Positions 46,901-59,135 of a stretch of DNA of 64,000 nucleotides are shown here, piece after piece. The DNA comes from Pegoplata infirma (taxonomy: Eukaryota; Arthropoda; Insecta; Diptera; Anthomyiidae), in contig OY992537.1 in the NCBI GenBank assembly GCA_963921195.1, positions 209,625,736-209,689,735 of the forward strand, in the 5' to 3' direction. Numbering within the stretch: the first letter of the stretch is position 1; each line of letters begins with the position of its first letter. The position numbers and the translations under genes were made by a program. The notes under the pieces are model-generated. The model made no database searches. It was not told the origin of the DNA and was given only the letters and a program-made list of their open reading frames with translations.

Positions 46901-49381
46901 GCTGTTAACTGAAATGTTAATTTTTCTTTAATAAAATTGTTGAAACTTAAGTTTATTTTTTTAAATACCTCTAATTTCTAAATTGATCAGAAAAATTTAA
47001 TGGTTATATTTGGAAAGAGCACACTAAGGGCTATATATGGTACCACTCACGTCCCGGAACACCTGTCGATATTTCCATAGTAACGAGTTTCTTTAAAAAA
47101 TTTAATATATAAATTGAAAACTCAAGATTAATTATTTTTTTTATTTCTAAATTGATCAGGACAATTTGATGGATATAGTTGGAAAGAACATCATCAATAT
47201 TATCTACAATATGACGTTCATCTCGGAACAGTTACGTCAATTGACATAGTGATCACAGGTTTCATAGGAGAATTTGATTAAACATTTGCTGATTTTAGGG
47301 TCATATACCTTCAATTTCAAAATTGACAACAAAACTCCCAAAAAAACGATTAGAGGGTATATCCATTTTTTAATCTTTCACCTGACTGTCATTTTGGAAT
47401 TCTGCTCCTTGTGGGCATAGTGACCACCAGTTCATCCAAATTTTTAACATAGACTTGAAATTTTTTTTACTTTTGTAAAATTATTTAAATACCTCTTATT
47501 TCTCAATTGATTAAAAAATTTTAATGGTTATATTTGGGAAGAGCACACTAAGGGCTATTAAGAGTACCACTCTCATCCCGGAACACCTGTCCTTATTCCC
47601 ATAGTAACCAGTTTCATTCGAAAATTCGACATAGATATTGAAAACTTTAAATTATTTTTTTTATTTCTAAATTGATCAGGATAATTTGGTAACTTTGGTT
47701 GGAAAGAACATCATTAATACTATATATAACATGACTTTTATACCGGAACAGTTGCGCCAATTGCCATAGTGACCACAAGTTTCTTCGGAAAATTTGGTTA
47801 AGAATTTCTTGTTTTTGGGATCAAATACCCCCGATTTCAAAATTGACAACACTCTAGAGAGTATTTAAATTGCATAATACATCACATGACTCTCATTTTT
47901 GGATTCTACTCCTTGTGGCCAAAGTGACTACCAGTTTAAAAAAATTTGCTCTAATTGCCATATTGACCACGAGTTACATCGGAAAATTTGATCTAAAACT
48001 TATGTTTTCTGGAGCAAATGTCTTCAATTTCAAATTTGATTACAAAACTTTAAACGCTATGACTAGAGTTTATGTCCATTGGATAATCTATCACATAACT
48101 TTCATTTCGGAAATCCGGTCAATAGTGACCATCAGTTTTATTCAAATTAAATTTGACAATTTTTAATTCCATGTTTCTCCAACCTTTTAGTTAAATATAA
48201 AAAAAAAGTAAAAAATTAACTTTATATTTTGCCCGCCATTTGCAGAATACTCCCTCCAGCCCCCCCCCCCTCCTCCCCCAACCGCTTTTGTCGTTTTTAT
48301 TTTCTATAAAAAAATCAGTTAGTTTACTTTATTAAAGTTGGTTGTTTTTTTTTTTTTTTCGTAAATTTAACATATCGGTTTTTTAAAACTTAGGGTAATT
48401 TTTTTTTTATTCATAAATTTTGTTTTTTTCTGAACATTTGCAGAATTATAAAAATACCTCAAGTTTCTAAATTGATCACAATTTTTTTTTGGATATCATT
48501 GGAAAGAGTATACTTAGGGCTATTTATGGTACCACTTTCATCCCGGAACACCTGTCCATATTTCCATAGTGACCATTAGTTTCATCCAAAAACTTAACAT
48601 AGAAATTCAAAACTTCAGAGCAATTTTTTTTTTATTTCTAAATTGATCAGGAAAATTTGGAAGCTATGGTTAGAAAGAACATCATTAATACTATCTATGA
48701 CATGACTTTCATCCGGGAACATTTGTCCAAATTGCCATAGTGACCACAAGTTTTTTGGAAAAATTTGGCCTGAAATTTTCAGTTTTTAGGATAAAATACC
48801 TCCAATTTAAAAACTGACTAGAAAACTCATACCTATATGACTAGAGAGTATGTCCATAACATAATCTAACACATGACTTTCATTTCGGAATTCCAGTCCA
48901 TGTGTCCATAGTGACCAGCAGATTCATCCAAAAATTTAACATAGAATTTGGAATTTTAAAGTCAGTATAACTCCAACTTCTAAATTGACCAGGCAAATTT
49001 TATAACCAGATGTAGAAAGTACATGACCCATACTACCATCAATATATGTGCCAGGTCGGAACACGTTCCATTGCTCCCGTAGTGACCACTGGATTTGTCC
49101 ACTTTTTGCACGAAAAATTACTAGAGTTAAGTGTCGAATTTAAAGTACTAAAAAATTGAATTTTTATATTCAACTATTTTAGAATCAAAGATTGCAGTCT
49201 TACCGACTCATGGCCTGCCCGCCATAAATAGGGCCGCCCCCGTTCCCATTTATTCGATACTCTTTCAAAACTCCCTTTTTAAAAAAAATAACATTGCACT
49301 GTTAAAACACTGTTAAACACTCTGTAATGTAAAATGGTTTGTGTCTTTGGTGCTAAAATTCAAATTTATCTTAACGCACAT
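43618..49381 (-). repeat. Foldback right arm (inverted repeat)
   Basis: Reverse complement of the left arm, with scattered single-base differences and one 41-base replacement of an 8-base stretch near 44432-44472 ('aaataaataaatactaaaaa'). It lacks the hAT insertion. The 98-codon plus frame at 47870-48166 and the 75-codon minus frame at 45843-46070 are mirrored in the left arm at 36890-37186 and 38986-39213. They are translations of the repeat unit with no recognised motif, although they have stayed open in both copies. Confidence 0.85.
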
Positions 49382-50705
49382 TGGTAATATTGATAAAAAA
49401 GTACTATTTTTGCTTTTTTTTATAAGAAAGTACTAATTTGGTACTATTTTGGTGCTTTTTTTTAAAAGTACTATAACATGTCACCTTTTAATTAAAAAGT
49501 ACTATTTTTGTAATTTACCAAAAACGTTATTACTTTAAAAGTACATATTTTTTAACAAAAATGTTTATACTTTTTACCAAAAAGTACTTTTTTGGTATTT
49601 TTTGTTAAAAAGTACTTTTTTGGTATTTTTTGTTAAAAAGTACTTTTTTGGTATTTTTTTTTTTTGTTAAAAAGTACTTTTTTGGTATTTTTTTTGTTAA
49701 AAAGGATCTTTTAATTAAAAAGTACTATTTTTGTACCTTTTAATCAAAAAAGTTCTACTTTTTAACAAAAATCGGAAATTAAGAGAATCTCAATGGACCT
49801 TATAGCCTCCGAGAGAACACGCCAAATTGGCGGACGCCCGTTTAATCAACTTAACAAAAATGTTGATACTTTTTTTTTTATCAAAAAAGTACTTTTTTTG
49901 GTATTTTTTCTTAAAAAATACTTTTTTGGTATTTTTTTTTTGTTGAAATGTACCAATTTGGTACTTCTTATCAAAAAGTAATATTTTGGTACTTTTTATA
50001 AAAAAAGTATTTTTTTTTTATAAAAATTACTAATTTGGTCCATTAACAAAAAAAAATACTTTTTTGTTTCTTTCAACGAATTATCTTTCAACTTTTTATT
50101 AAAAAGTGTTATTTTGGTACTTTTAGTAATTAATTTTTATTAAAAAAAAAATTATTTAAAACTGCAGTTTTTTGCATGTATTCAAAAAAATATTTTTTTG
50201 AAAGAACGTATAAAAAAGTATGAAAAAAAATTTTTTTTTTGATGGAACTTTGAAAAATCTACAACTTTTTTGGTTTATATTACAAAATAATTGGGACCTT
50301 TCAATAAAAAAGTTCTACTTTTAAACGTTTTATCAAAAATGTTATTACATTAAAAGTACTAAATTTTAAAAAAATGTAGATACTTTTTTTTATCAAAAAT
50401 ACTTTTTTTGGTATTTTTTTGTTAAAATGTTTTGGTACTTTTTTTTTCAAAGTACATATTATCTTTATTAGAAAGTATTATTATTATTACTAAACGAGTA
50501 TTGCGGTACTTCATATTGAATGACATATTTTTTTTGGCAGAGTTGTTAAAAAAACGTATAAAAATCGGTATTAACCCGTTTTTTATTAAAAAAGTATCCA
50601 AAAAATTGATGGAACGTATAAAAAAAGTATCAAAAAATATTTTTTTTTGTTTCGTAGAACGTTTAAAAATCTACAATTTTTTTGGCTTAGATTGAAAAAT
50701 AATAT
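49382..50705. repeat. 'ggtactttttgttaaaaagtact' low-complexity field, right flank
   Basis: Highly degenerate units of about 25-35 bp based on 'aaaaagtacttttttggtat'. A short GC-richer island at 49785-49850 ('cgagagaacacgccaaattg' then gcggacgcccg) interrupts it and is not explained. Open frames here are translations of the repeat and are not genes. Confidence 0.8.
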
Positions 50706-50708
50706 CCC

Positions 50709-51074
50709 CCCTAGTAAAAATATTATGCTAATTTTACTGAATAGATCTAATTTGATCCGTAAAATGGTTGTATCAAATAATATCTAATTGTATTACTTTA
50801 GATCAAAAAATATAAAAATTGATACAATTTGATCCTGAATTTGGTCAAATCTAATTAGATCAAATTGATCTTATAATATCAATTTTTATATAATTTGATG
50901 AGCAAAACCAAAATACGAATCTAATCATATATGGAGCAATATCTAACCATATAAAGTGGATCAACCGTATCAAAGTGATAGATACAATTTTATATAAATT
51001 TATACGGAAGCATATTAACTCATATAACATTGTATCAAATTATATATGATTAGACCAGAAAATTTTTACTCGGG
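50709..51074. mobile_element. Element C with CCC(T/G)AGTAAAAA ends (366 bp)
   Basis: The left 'ccctagtaaaaat' and right 'atttttactcggg' are inverted, and the interior has 'gatccgtaaaatggttg' and 'taattagatcaaatt' as in elements A and B. A comparable uninterrupted phrase in the surrounding field (near 50285, 'aaaataattgggacct') shows where it went in. Confidence 0.6.
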
Positions 51075-51805
51075 ATGGGACCTTTTAATTAAAAAGTACT
51101 ATTTTTGTATCCTTTATCAAAAAATTTTATTATTGTAGAAATACTACTTTTTAACAAAAATGTTGATACTACTTTTTAACAAAAATGTTGATACTTTTTT
51201 TTTATCAAAAAGTACTTTTTTTGGTATTTTTTGTTGAAATGTGCCAATTTGGTATTTTATAAAAAAGTACTATTTTATAGTTTTTATAAAAAATTACTAT
51301 TTTGGTACTTGAAAAAAAGTACTAATTTGCTACTTTAAAGTAAAAAAAAAAATACTTTGTTTCTTTCAAAGTATTATCTTTAAACTGGTTTATTATTGGT
51401 TTATTTTAAAAAATAATATAGGACCTTTTAAGTAAAAAGTATTATTTTTGTATGTTTTATCAAACTTGTTATTACTTTTAAAATATGTACTATTTTTTAA
51501 CAAAAATGTTGATATTTTTTTTTTATCAAAAAGCTTTTTTTTGGTATTGTTTTGTTAAAATGTATCAATTTTGTACTTAAAAAAAAAGTACTTTGGTAAT
51601 ATTTTGGTTCTTTTTATAAAAAAAAAAACTAATTTGGTCCTTTAAAAAAAATACTTATTTGTTTCTTTCAAAGTAATATGTTTTAACTTTTTATAAAAAA
51701 GTACTATTTTGGTACTTAGTAATAAATACGGATACATATTTCCAATTTTTTTGTCAGAGTTATTAAAAAACGTTTTTTAATTGATATTAAACTTTTTTGG
51801 TTTCT
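51075..51805. repeat. Continuation of the 'ggtacttttt' field
   Basis: Same degenerate units as before element C, for example 'ttttggtattttttgttgaa' and 'caaaaatgttgatacttttt'. The field resumes after the nested elements at 52478-52640. No gene. Confidence 0.75.
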
Positions 51806-51806
51806 G

Positions 51807-52476
51807 TAACACACGTTCTAGACTAGCAACACCCACTTCTATCACGAAGGCAATTCAACGTCACTTTTGACGTTTAGAAACGCCAAAATTGATAGTAAGC
51901 AATTTCATTTTTCTTTTGGAGATTGTTGTTGGAGATTGTTTGTTCCTGCTTTTGTTAGCGTCTTCTTTTGTTTTCATGAAAAACGAATGTCAAATGAAAA
52001 ATGACTACTCATTTTGACACTTGATTGCGAGCAATCTATAGTAGAGCAGGCTCTCTACCATCGATTGTATACCATCATTTACAAGACTGTCCGCATTAGC
52101 AATGACAGTGCCACAGACTAATACAGACTCGACATAAGTGACATGTGTCAAAAAAGTAGTTCTTAACCATATGGTTAATTTTTTCAAATTATTCTACGAA
52201 TTAGGTTAGAAAGAGAAAACTAATATAACGCGCCATTAGAAAAATGGATGCCAGATCGGATTTTGTTGTTTCACTCACTCCTAAGTCGTAGAAAGTGTTG
52301 CCATGTTAGCGTAAAACGGACTAAAAACCGCTGTGTTTTCTCCTAAAATCGCTTAGTTTTTCCCCATTTTTTCTTATAAAACTCTACTGTCGAGTCTGTA
52401 TTTAGTCTGTGACAGTGCTTTCTATCGATTTTGACGTACGATAGAAGTGGAAATTGCTAATCTAGACCGTGTGTAA
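51807..52476. mobile_element. TIR element (GTWACACACGKTCTAGAYTA), host of the second 300-bp MITE
   Basis: The left 'gtaacacacgttctagacta' and right 'tagaccgtgtgtaac' (reverse gttacacacggtcta) are inverted and extend through 'gattagcaa' and 'ccacttctatc' (about 45 bp, imperfect). Removing the nested 300-bp MITE leaves an element of about 360 bp whose ends can fold together. A clear target duplication was not seen. Confidence 0.65.
52112..52411. mobile_element. 300-bp MITE, 7-bp TSD acagtgc (copy 2, inverted relative to copy 1)
   Basis: TIRs 'cacagactaatacagactcg' and 'cgagtctgtatttagtctgt' + g. The target duplication 'acagtgc' is perfect (52105-52111 and 52412-52418). It matches the reverse complement of copy 1 (27386-27685) nearly base for base and has the same 300-bp length. 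The 60-codon minus frame at its left edge crosses the boundary and is not a gene. Confidence 0.9.
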
Positions 52477-52639
52477 CAATATTTTTAGCACTTTTTATTA
52501 AAAAACGCTTGTTTGTTGTAACTTTTACTAAAAGTATTAGTACTTTTTATCACAAAGTGGGTTTTTTGGTACTTTTTGTTTAAAGACTACTATTTTGGTA
52601 CTTTTTAATAAAAAATACTATCACGTGCAATTTTAACTG

Positions 52640-53450
52640 CATCCATGTGTAATTTCGAATTACTTGAGTGGCAACACTGATAAGGCTTTTTTTTATTAAT
52701 AATCACTACTTCTTTTACAGAAGACAACGTATTTTATCAACGACTACGTCTGTCATAAAGTACTACGTCTTTTATTATTAAAAACATCATTAAAAAAATA
52801 CTACATTTTTGTTATAAGACTTCATATTTCTGTCTAAGACTATTTTTTATGAATTTACAAATTTACCCCATTATTTTTTTTATTAACAACATCAATTAAT
52901 GTGGTCTTGAAATTGTATCCCCTATAATTTTATATCTGCCTATCCAATACACTTTCTTTTACAACTTTTCTTACATATGAAACTTTTTCTTATGACGCAA
53001 TTTACAAAATAATTTCTTGTAATTATATCTATTTGTCGTCAAGTAATTTTATATTTTCTACATACGCATTTGTTATTGAAATGATTTTAATAATTTAAAA
53101 CACTAACCATCTACTTATGACGTCATTTATATTAAACATTTGTAAGCAACAAGTTTTTTATTTAAAAAAAAATTATAACGAATTCGTAGAATTGTGGTTG
53201 TTAATAATATATTTTTTTTTGCGTAAATCTGTTTGTGATTTCAATATGTCTTAACAATTCAATATTGTATAAATGATGCATGAGTTTTGTATAAAATTTA
53301 TATAATTAATAAAATTTTTTTTTGAAATTCTTAATGAGGGGTTTTCATTGTTAAACAATTAATATAATAATCTATACTGGATTAGATTTCAGCATTTTAA
53401 AATTTATTTAAAGTCTTTCATATTTAAATGCCAAGAATTATAAAAGGATT
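52640..53450. other. AT-rich interval without a recognised feature
   Basis: No repeats beyond short 'actacgtctt' duplications and no open frame above background. Nothing supports a gene. Confidence 0.4.
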
Positions 53451-55344
53451 AAATGAAAATGTTGCAAAAAAAATGTGTTAAAATGTTACTGAAACATTGT
53501 AAAAATAATGCTAAAACATGTTTAAACTGTTGCTGTAACATATATTATTTTTTTTGTAGTATTTAGTTATTTCAGCAACATTTTGGAAAAGACATTGCTG
53601 AAACATGGTTAACATGTTGCTGAAACATTGTTAAAATGTTGCAGAAACATGGTTCAAATGCTGCTAAACTATTGTTAAAATGTTGCTGAAAGATTGTTTA
53701 AATTTTGCTGAAACATTGTTAAAATGTTGCTGATACATTGTTAAAATGTTGCTGATACATTGTTAAAATGTTGCTGAAACATTGTTAAAATGTTGCAGAA
53801 ACATTATTAAAATGTTGCAGAAACATTGTTCAAATGTTGCTGAAGCATTTTTAAAATATTGCTTGAACATTGTTAAAATGTTGCTGAAACAGTGTTAAAA
53901 TGTTGTTGAAACATTGTTAAAATTTTGCAGAAACATTGTTAAAATGTTGCTGATACGTTGTTAAAATGTTGCTGATACATTGTTTTGTAAAATTTTGTAA
54001 AAACGTTGTTAAAAGATGCTGTAATATTTGTAAAATATTGCTGTAACATTTATTGAATCTTGCTATAACATTATTGAAATGTTTCTGTAACATTTTTTTA
54101 ATTTTACTGTAACATTTTTAAATATTGCTCTTTTCCTTGTTAAATGTTGCTGCAACATTTGTTACAAAGTGCTGTAATATTTGATAAGTTTAAGTGGTAA
54201 CATTTGCTCAATTTTGTTGTCATATTTACTATTTAAAATCTATTACTATTATGCATATTTTTGGTGTTTCTATAACATTTCTGTAACATTTTTTAGATGT
54301 TGCTGCAACCTTCGTAAAATGTTAAAATTGATTAAATGCTATTGAAATATTTGTTAAATGTTTCTGTAACAGTTGTAAAGTGTATTTGTAATTTTTGCCT
54401 ACAAAATTTTTTAATGAGCAAAAATACTTAAAAAAAATTTCAGTTCTAAAATGTTGCTTACATTTTTGAAAATACTGCAAAACATTTGAAAAATTTGTTA
54501 AAACTGTAAAATGTTTTATTTTCACAGTTCTAAAATGCTGCTAAAACATTTAAGAAATTTTGCTAAAATATTAAAAAAATATTTCTAAAAAATTAACAAA
54601 ATGTTGCTTTTGCATTTGAAAAATGTTGCTTAAACATTTAAAAAATGTTGTCTAATCACTTGAAAAATATTGCTTAAACATTTTAAACGTTTTGTTTAAC
54701 TACTAAAAATATGGTTCAAACACATGTAAAAAAAATGTTGGTAAAATTGTTGCAACATTTGTTAATTGCTGCTGTATTCTTATTTAAATGTTGCTTAAAC
54801 ATTTATTTAATGTTGCTTAAACATTTTTATAAAAGTTGCCTAAACATTTATTAAATGTTGCTGTCATATTTCTTTAATGTTGCTGCAATATTTGATACAT
54901 TTTGCTGAAGTATTTGTTCAATTTTGCTTTAACATTTGTTAATTATTGCTAAAAAATTTGTAAAATGTTGCTGTAACATTTGTTTAATGTTGTTGTAATA
55001 TTTGCTGAATGCTACTGCAACATTTGGTAAACATTGCTGTAACTTTAGGTAAATGCTGCTATTACATTTTTATGGGTATCTTTTACATTTGTTTAATGTA
55101 TCTGCAACACTGCTAAATGTTGCTGTTAGATTTGTTAAATATTGCTGTAACATTTTTTATATGTTGCTACATTCAACATTTTTTTAAAATTTTTCAAACA
55201 TTTTCTTAATATTGCTATTACATTTTTAGAATATTGCTTTAATATTTGTAAAATGCAGCTGCAACATTAAAAAAAATGTTGCTCTAACATTCATTAAATG
55301 TTGCTGTAATATTTTTTCAATGGTGCTTTAACATTTGAATGTAG

Positions 55345-56267
55345 GTGTGGAACAAGGTGCTATAATCCAAAAACCAAATTGTATAGGAGAAGCAAAAAAC
55401 TAAATAAGTCGCGAAAAAAAATTAATTTCTTAATTTTCTTTTTGCAAATCGACAAAGATTGACCATTTGCATCTATGTACAAAATTTCATAAAAATAGAA
55501 TGAGCGGAAGTAGCAAAAAATTGCATGTGAAATTTTGTTCTAGTAGAATAAGGTGCTATGTTACAATTTCTACTAGGAATTTCAATACATTTGCTAAGTA
55601 GTTTCATGTTTTTTGTGTTATTTTTTAAAAATTAAAATTTGGCATGATGAATTCTGCAAAATTTAGATGGGGTCCAGAAATACTCATTTTTATATAAGAA
55701 TAGTAAAAGGTAGTTAATTTAACAAAAAACAAGTGGTTTATGGTTTATTTTGAACAGATTTTCGCGTAATGTGTTAAAAAAAATTTGCACAATTTATAAT
55801 ATAAGTTACTTACTACTCATTTTTATAGTTTAAACTCAAAAATTGGATAAATTATCTAAATCCGCCCTTAGTATTTCGTAAAACAATATTGTGTTCTTGT
55901 ATGTATATAGCACCTTTTTCCATATTCTCAATTTAACTATAGATAGATTAGATATAAAAGCGTTTTTTGCCAAACCAATGGGCACATGTTAAAGCCTAGG
56001 ATGTTTTCTATACGTTAACCATCTCACATGCAAGAATTTTGATATACCACCTTTAGTTTAACTGCAAAATACATGTTAGTATTCGGGGAAAAATATAAAA
56101 TATTTCCAAAAATAGTTAAAATTAAACTTTTAAGGTCAATTTTATGACCGAAAACGATTAAGTTTTTAAAAAATTTGTTTGCAAATAGGTCGAACTATTG
56201 AAGGAAGATACGATTTTGCAAAAAAACGCGATTTTCAAAAATTGGATTTTAGCACCTTCTTCCACAC
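55345..56267. mobile_element. ~920-bp TIR element in the satellite (GTGTGGAASAAGGTGCTAWA)
   Basis: The left end 'gtgtggaacaaggtgctata' and right end 'gattttagcaccttcttcca' + cac are inverted copies. The internal motif 'aggtgctat' recurs near 55551 and, inverted ('atatagcacctttttcca'), near 55905. No target duplication was found and no transposase frame is present. The sharp switch from satellite to unique sequence on both sides supports the boundaries. Confidence 0.7.
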
Positions 56268-56317
56268 ACACATTCATTTGTTAATTGTTGCTGATACATT
56301 TATTAAATGTTGCTGCG

Positions 56318-56455
56318 ACATTTATGCCCATATTTAGTCTATCGTACAAAGTGACTACAAATTTTATACGTAAAAAAAAAAAAATTTTTAAATTTTTGTA
56401 TTTGTTGTACTTACAAATTTTGTAGTCATAAACTTCGAACGAGATAGCGAATCGC
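56318..56455. mobile_element. Possible small MITE in the satellite
   Basis: 'agtctatcgtacaaagtgac' with 'tacaaatttt' on the left faces 'aaattttgtagtcataaact' with 'tcgaacgagatag' on the right, an imperfect inverted repeat around an A/T core. No target duplication confirmed. Confidence 0.4.
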
Positions 56456-58619
56456 ACAGTTAGTTAATGTTGCTGTATAGTTTGTTCAATGTTCTTGCAA
56501 CAATTGATAAATATTGCTGTACTTTTTGTTCAATTTTACTTTAACATTTGTTTATTTTTGCTTAAACATTTGTAAAATGTTGCTGTAAAATTTGTTAAAT
56601 GTTGTTGTAATGTTTGCTGATTGCTACTGCAACATTTGGAAAATAGTTGCTGTTACATTTTAAGGTGTAGCTTTGTTTAATGTATCTGTAACACTGCTTA
56701 ATGTTGCTGTTAAATTTGTTAAATGTTGCTGTAACATTTTTAAAATGCTGCTGTAACATTTTCAAATGTTGCTGTAACATTTTTCAAATGTTGCTATAAC
56801 ATTTTTCTTAATGTTGCTATATATAATTTTTTTTTCAATCTTTTCAAACATTTTTTTTAATGTTGTTAAACCATTTTTAAAATGTTGCTCTCACATTCAT
56901 TAAATGTTGCTGTAATATTTGTTTAATGGTGCTTTAACATTTGTTAATTGTTGCTGACACATTAATTAAATATTGCTGCAACATTAAGTAATTGTTGCTG
57001 TAGAATTTTTTAAATGTTGTTGTACAATTTGAGAAACGTTGGTGAAACATTTGTTGAATGTTGCTGTAACATTTGTTAAATGTTGCTGTAACATTTGTTA
57101 AATGTTGCTGTAACATATGTTAAATGTTGCTGTAACATATGTTAAATGTTACTGTAACATTTGTTAAATGTTGCTGTAACATTTGTTAAATGTTTCTGTA
57201 ATATTTGTTGAGTGCCACTGCAACATTTGGTAAACGTTGTTATAATATTAGTTAAATGTTTTTTGTACATTTTTTAGGTGAAATTTTTTTATTTGTTTAA
57301 TGTTTCTGTAACATTGCTAAATGTTGCTGTCTGATTTAATAAATGTTGCTGTAACATTTTTCAAATGTAGCTGTATTTTTTTAAATGTTTTCCAAACATT
57401 TTTTTAATATTGCTAAAACATTTTTAGAATGTTGCTTAAATACTACTAAAATGCAGCTGTAACATTTGAAAAAAGTAGCTCTAACATTTCTTAAATTTGT
57501 TTGTGGAAACCTTCATTTAAATGTTGTTAAACTTTATATATACCATTTTAAAATGTAGTAGCAACATTTTAAAGATGTTCCTGTAAAATTTTAAAATGTT
57601 GCTCAACATTTAAAAAATATTTGAAAAATGTTGCTTAAATTCTTAAATGTTTTTAACAATTTTTAAAATGCTGCTTAAACATTTAAAAAATGTTGCTAAG
57701 ACATTTGGAAAATGTTGCTAAAAATATTTGAAATATTTGGCTAAAACATTTGAGAAATGTTGCCCAAACATCCGAAAAATGACGCTAAGATATTTAAATA
57801 ATATTGCTTAGATATGAGAGAGCTAGTAATAAGACTTTTAAGAAATGTTGCTAAAGCATTTGAAACATTTTGCAGCTTGTTTTCGAGTTATGCATAAAAT
57901 AAAATTTGCAGTTTCCGATAGCTTTTTTTTATGTAAAATATTGCAAAACATTTGAAAATTTTGGCATAAGCATTTGAAAAATTTGGCTTAAACATTACAA
58001 AAATGATGCTAAAACATTTGAAAAATGTTGTTACAACATTTGAAAAATGTTGCTTAAACATTTGAAAAACATTGCTTAAACATTTGAAAAATATTGCTTA
58101 AACATTTTAAAAATATTGCTTAAACATTTTAAAAATATTGCTCAAACATTTAAAAAATGTTGCTAAAAATTTTAAAAATGTTGCTAAAAATTTAAAAATG
58201 TTGCTAAGACAAAATTTCAATTTCTAAAGGAAATTTTTCTATGAAATCCCTTTAAATTCTAAAGAATCCTTTTAAAAAAAATCCATGATTTGAGGCCTTC
58301 TTTTTATAAAGGAAAACTCAGGACCTGAGAATATTTTTATATCAAAAAAAGATCTCTGATTCTGAAATATACTTTCCTACAGAAAAACCCACTGAGATTC
58401 TGTCGAATTTAAAAAAAAAAATTTGAATTTCAATTGATTTTTCATAAAATACATTTGGAAATACCGTAGGACAGGCAAAATTCATATAATATTTCACAAT
58501 CTTGCTAGTTATTCAAAAAATTAATTTCTTTATCAGCCTTGCAAATGTATACAATAAATCTTTATGTAATAAGTATGCGTCTGTCTATTCAGTTGTGGTG
58601 CATACTTATTCAATAGCTA

Positions 58620-59134
58620 CACTCAAAAAAAAAAGTTGTAAAATTACAAGAAAAGTTTGTAACTTTTTTTTTTGCTACCTTCTATTTGACAAGAATTTCT
58701 TGTTATTTTGCTAGCTTTTTACCAATAATTTTGTAATTTTACAAGCTTTTTACCAATAAAATCATGAATTTACCATTTTTTAGACGCGATAACACTTACA
58801 AGAGATATCGTAACTTTACTAGATTTTTTGCTACCTCGTATTTTACAAGAATTACTAGTAAAAATTATGAGCTTTTTTGTAATTTTACAAAATTTTTACC
58901 AATAAAATTGAAAGTTTTCCACTTTTTTGGTGAAATAAAACTTACAGGGAATTCTCGTAAATTTACTAGATTTTTTTTTGTAGAAATCCCTGGAAATTTG
59001 TGAAAGTACAGGAAAAGCTGTAAAATTGAATTTCGCTCGAAAATTATTTGTTAAAAAACAAGGAAAACTGTCAAATATTAGTAAACTGGGATTACGAGAT
59101 TTTTTCTAGTAATTTGACAATATTTTTTTGAGTG
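58620..59134. mobile_element. MITE with TA TSD, TIR CACTCAAAAAAA
   Basis: The left 'cactcaaaaaaaaaa' and right 'atttttttgagtg' are inverted, with TA on both sides (58618-58619, 59135-59136). The interior repeats 'ttgtaattttacaa' and 'tttttaccaataa'. The ends resemble those of the MITE at 17692-18266, but the interior differs, so it is a different member of the same TA-type group. Two open frames inside are not conserved. Confidence 0.8.
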
Positions 59135-59135
59135 T

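Larger units (their letters stand above)
35673..49381. mobile_element. Giant Foldback-like element, 13.7 kb, 9-bp TSD
   Basis: Termini ATGTGCGTTAAGATAAATTT and its exact inverse begin at 35673 and end at 49381. The flanks repeat 'tggtaatat' exactly (35664-35672, 49382-49390). A 9-bp duplication is the known signature of Foldback/Mutator-type elements. Matching positions in the two arms have a constant coordinate sum (85054-85056 across the outer 4-5 kb, 85023 near the inner end), the 33-base change being explained by one short insertion near 44440. Arms are about 5.7 kb and the loop about 1.07 kb. No transposase is visible, so mobilisation in trans is likely. The interior frames repeat in both arms only because the arms are copies. 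Confidence 0.85.
53450..58205. repeat. 22-bp satellite 'aaatgttgctgtaacatttg', about 4.7 kb
   Basis: Around 170 degenerate units based on 'tgttaaatgttgctgtaaca' (20-24 bp), best preserved near 53700-53960 and 57050-57200. Unit variants change along the array: 'ctgaaacattgttaaaatgt' on the left, 'ctgtaacatttgttaaatgt' in the centre and 'cttaaacatttgaaaaatgt' on the right. Two insertions interrupt it (55345-56267 and about 56318-56455). Open frames are repeat translations. Confidence 0.92.

Noticed and set aside
35673..49381. The palindrome as an assembly or library artefact
   Set aside because: An exact 9-bp target duplication, a real loop, one-sided hAT insertion and scattered substitutions between arms all argue for genuine DNA, though long-read confirmation is still the decisive test.
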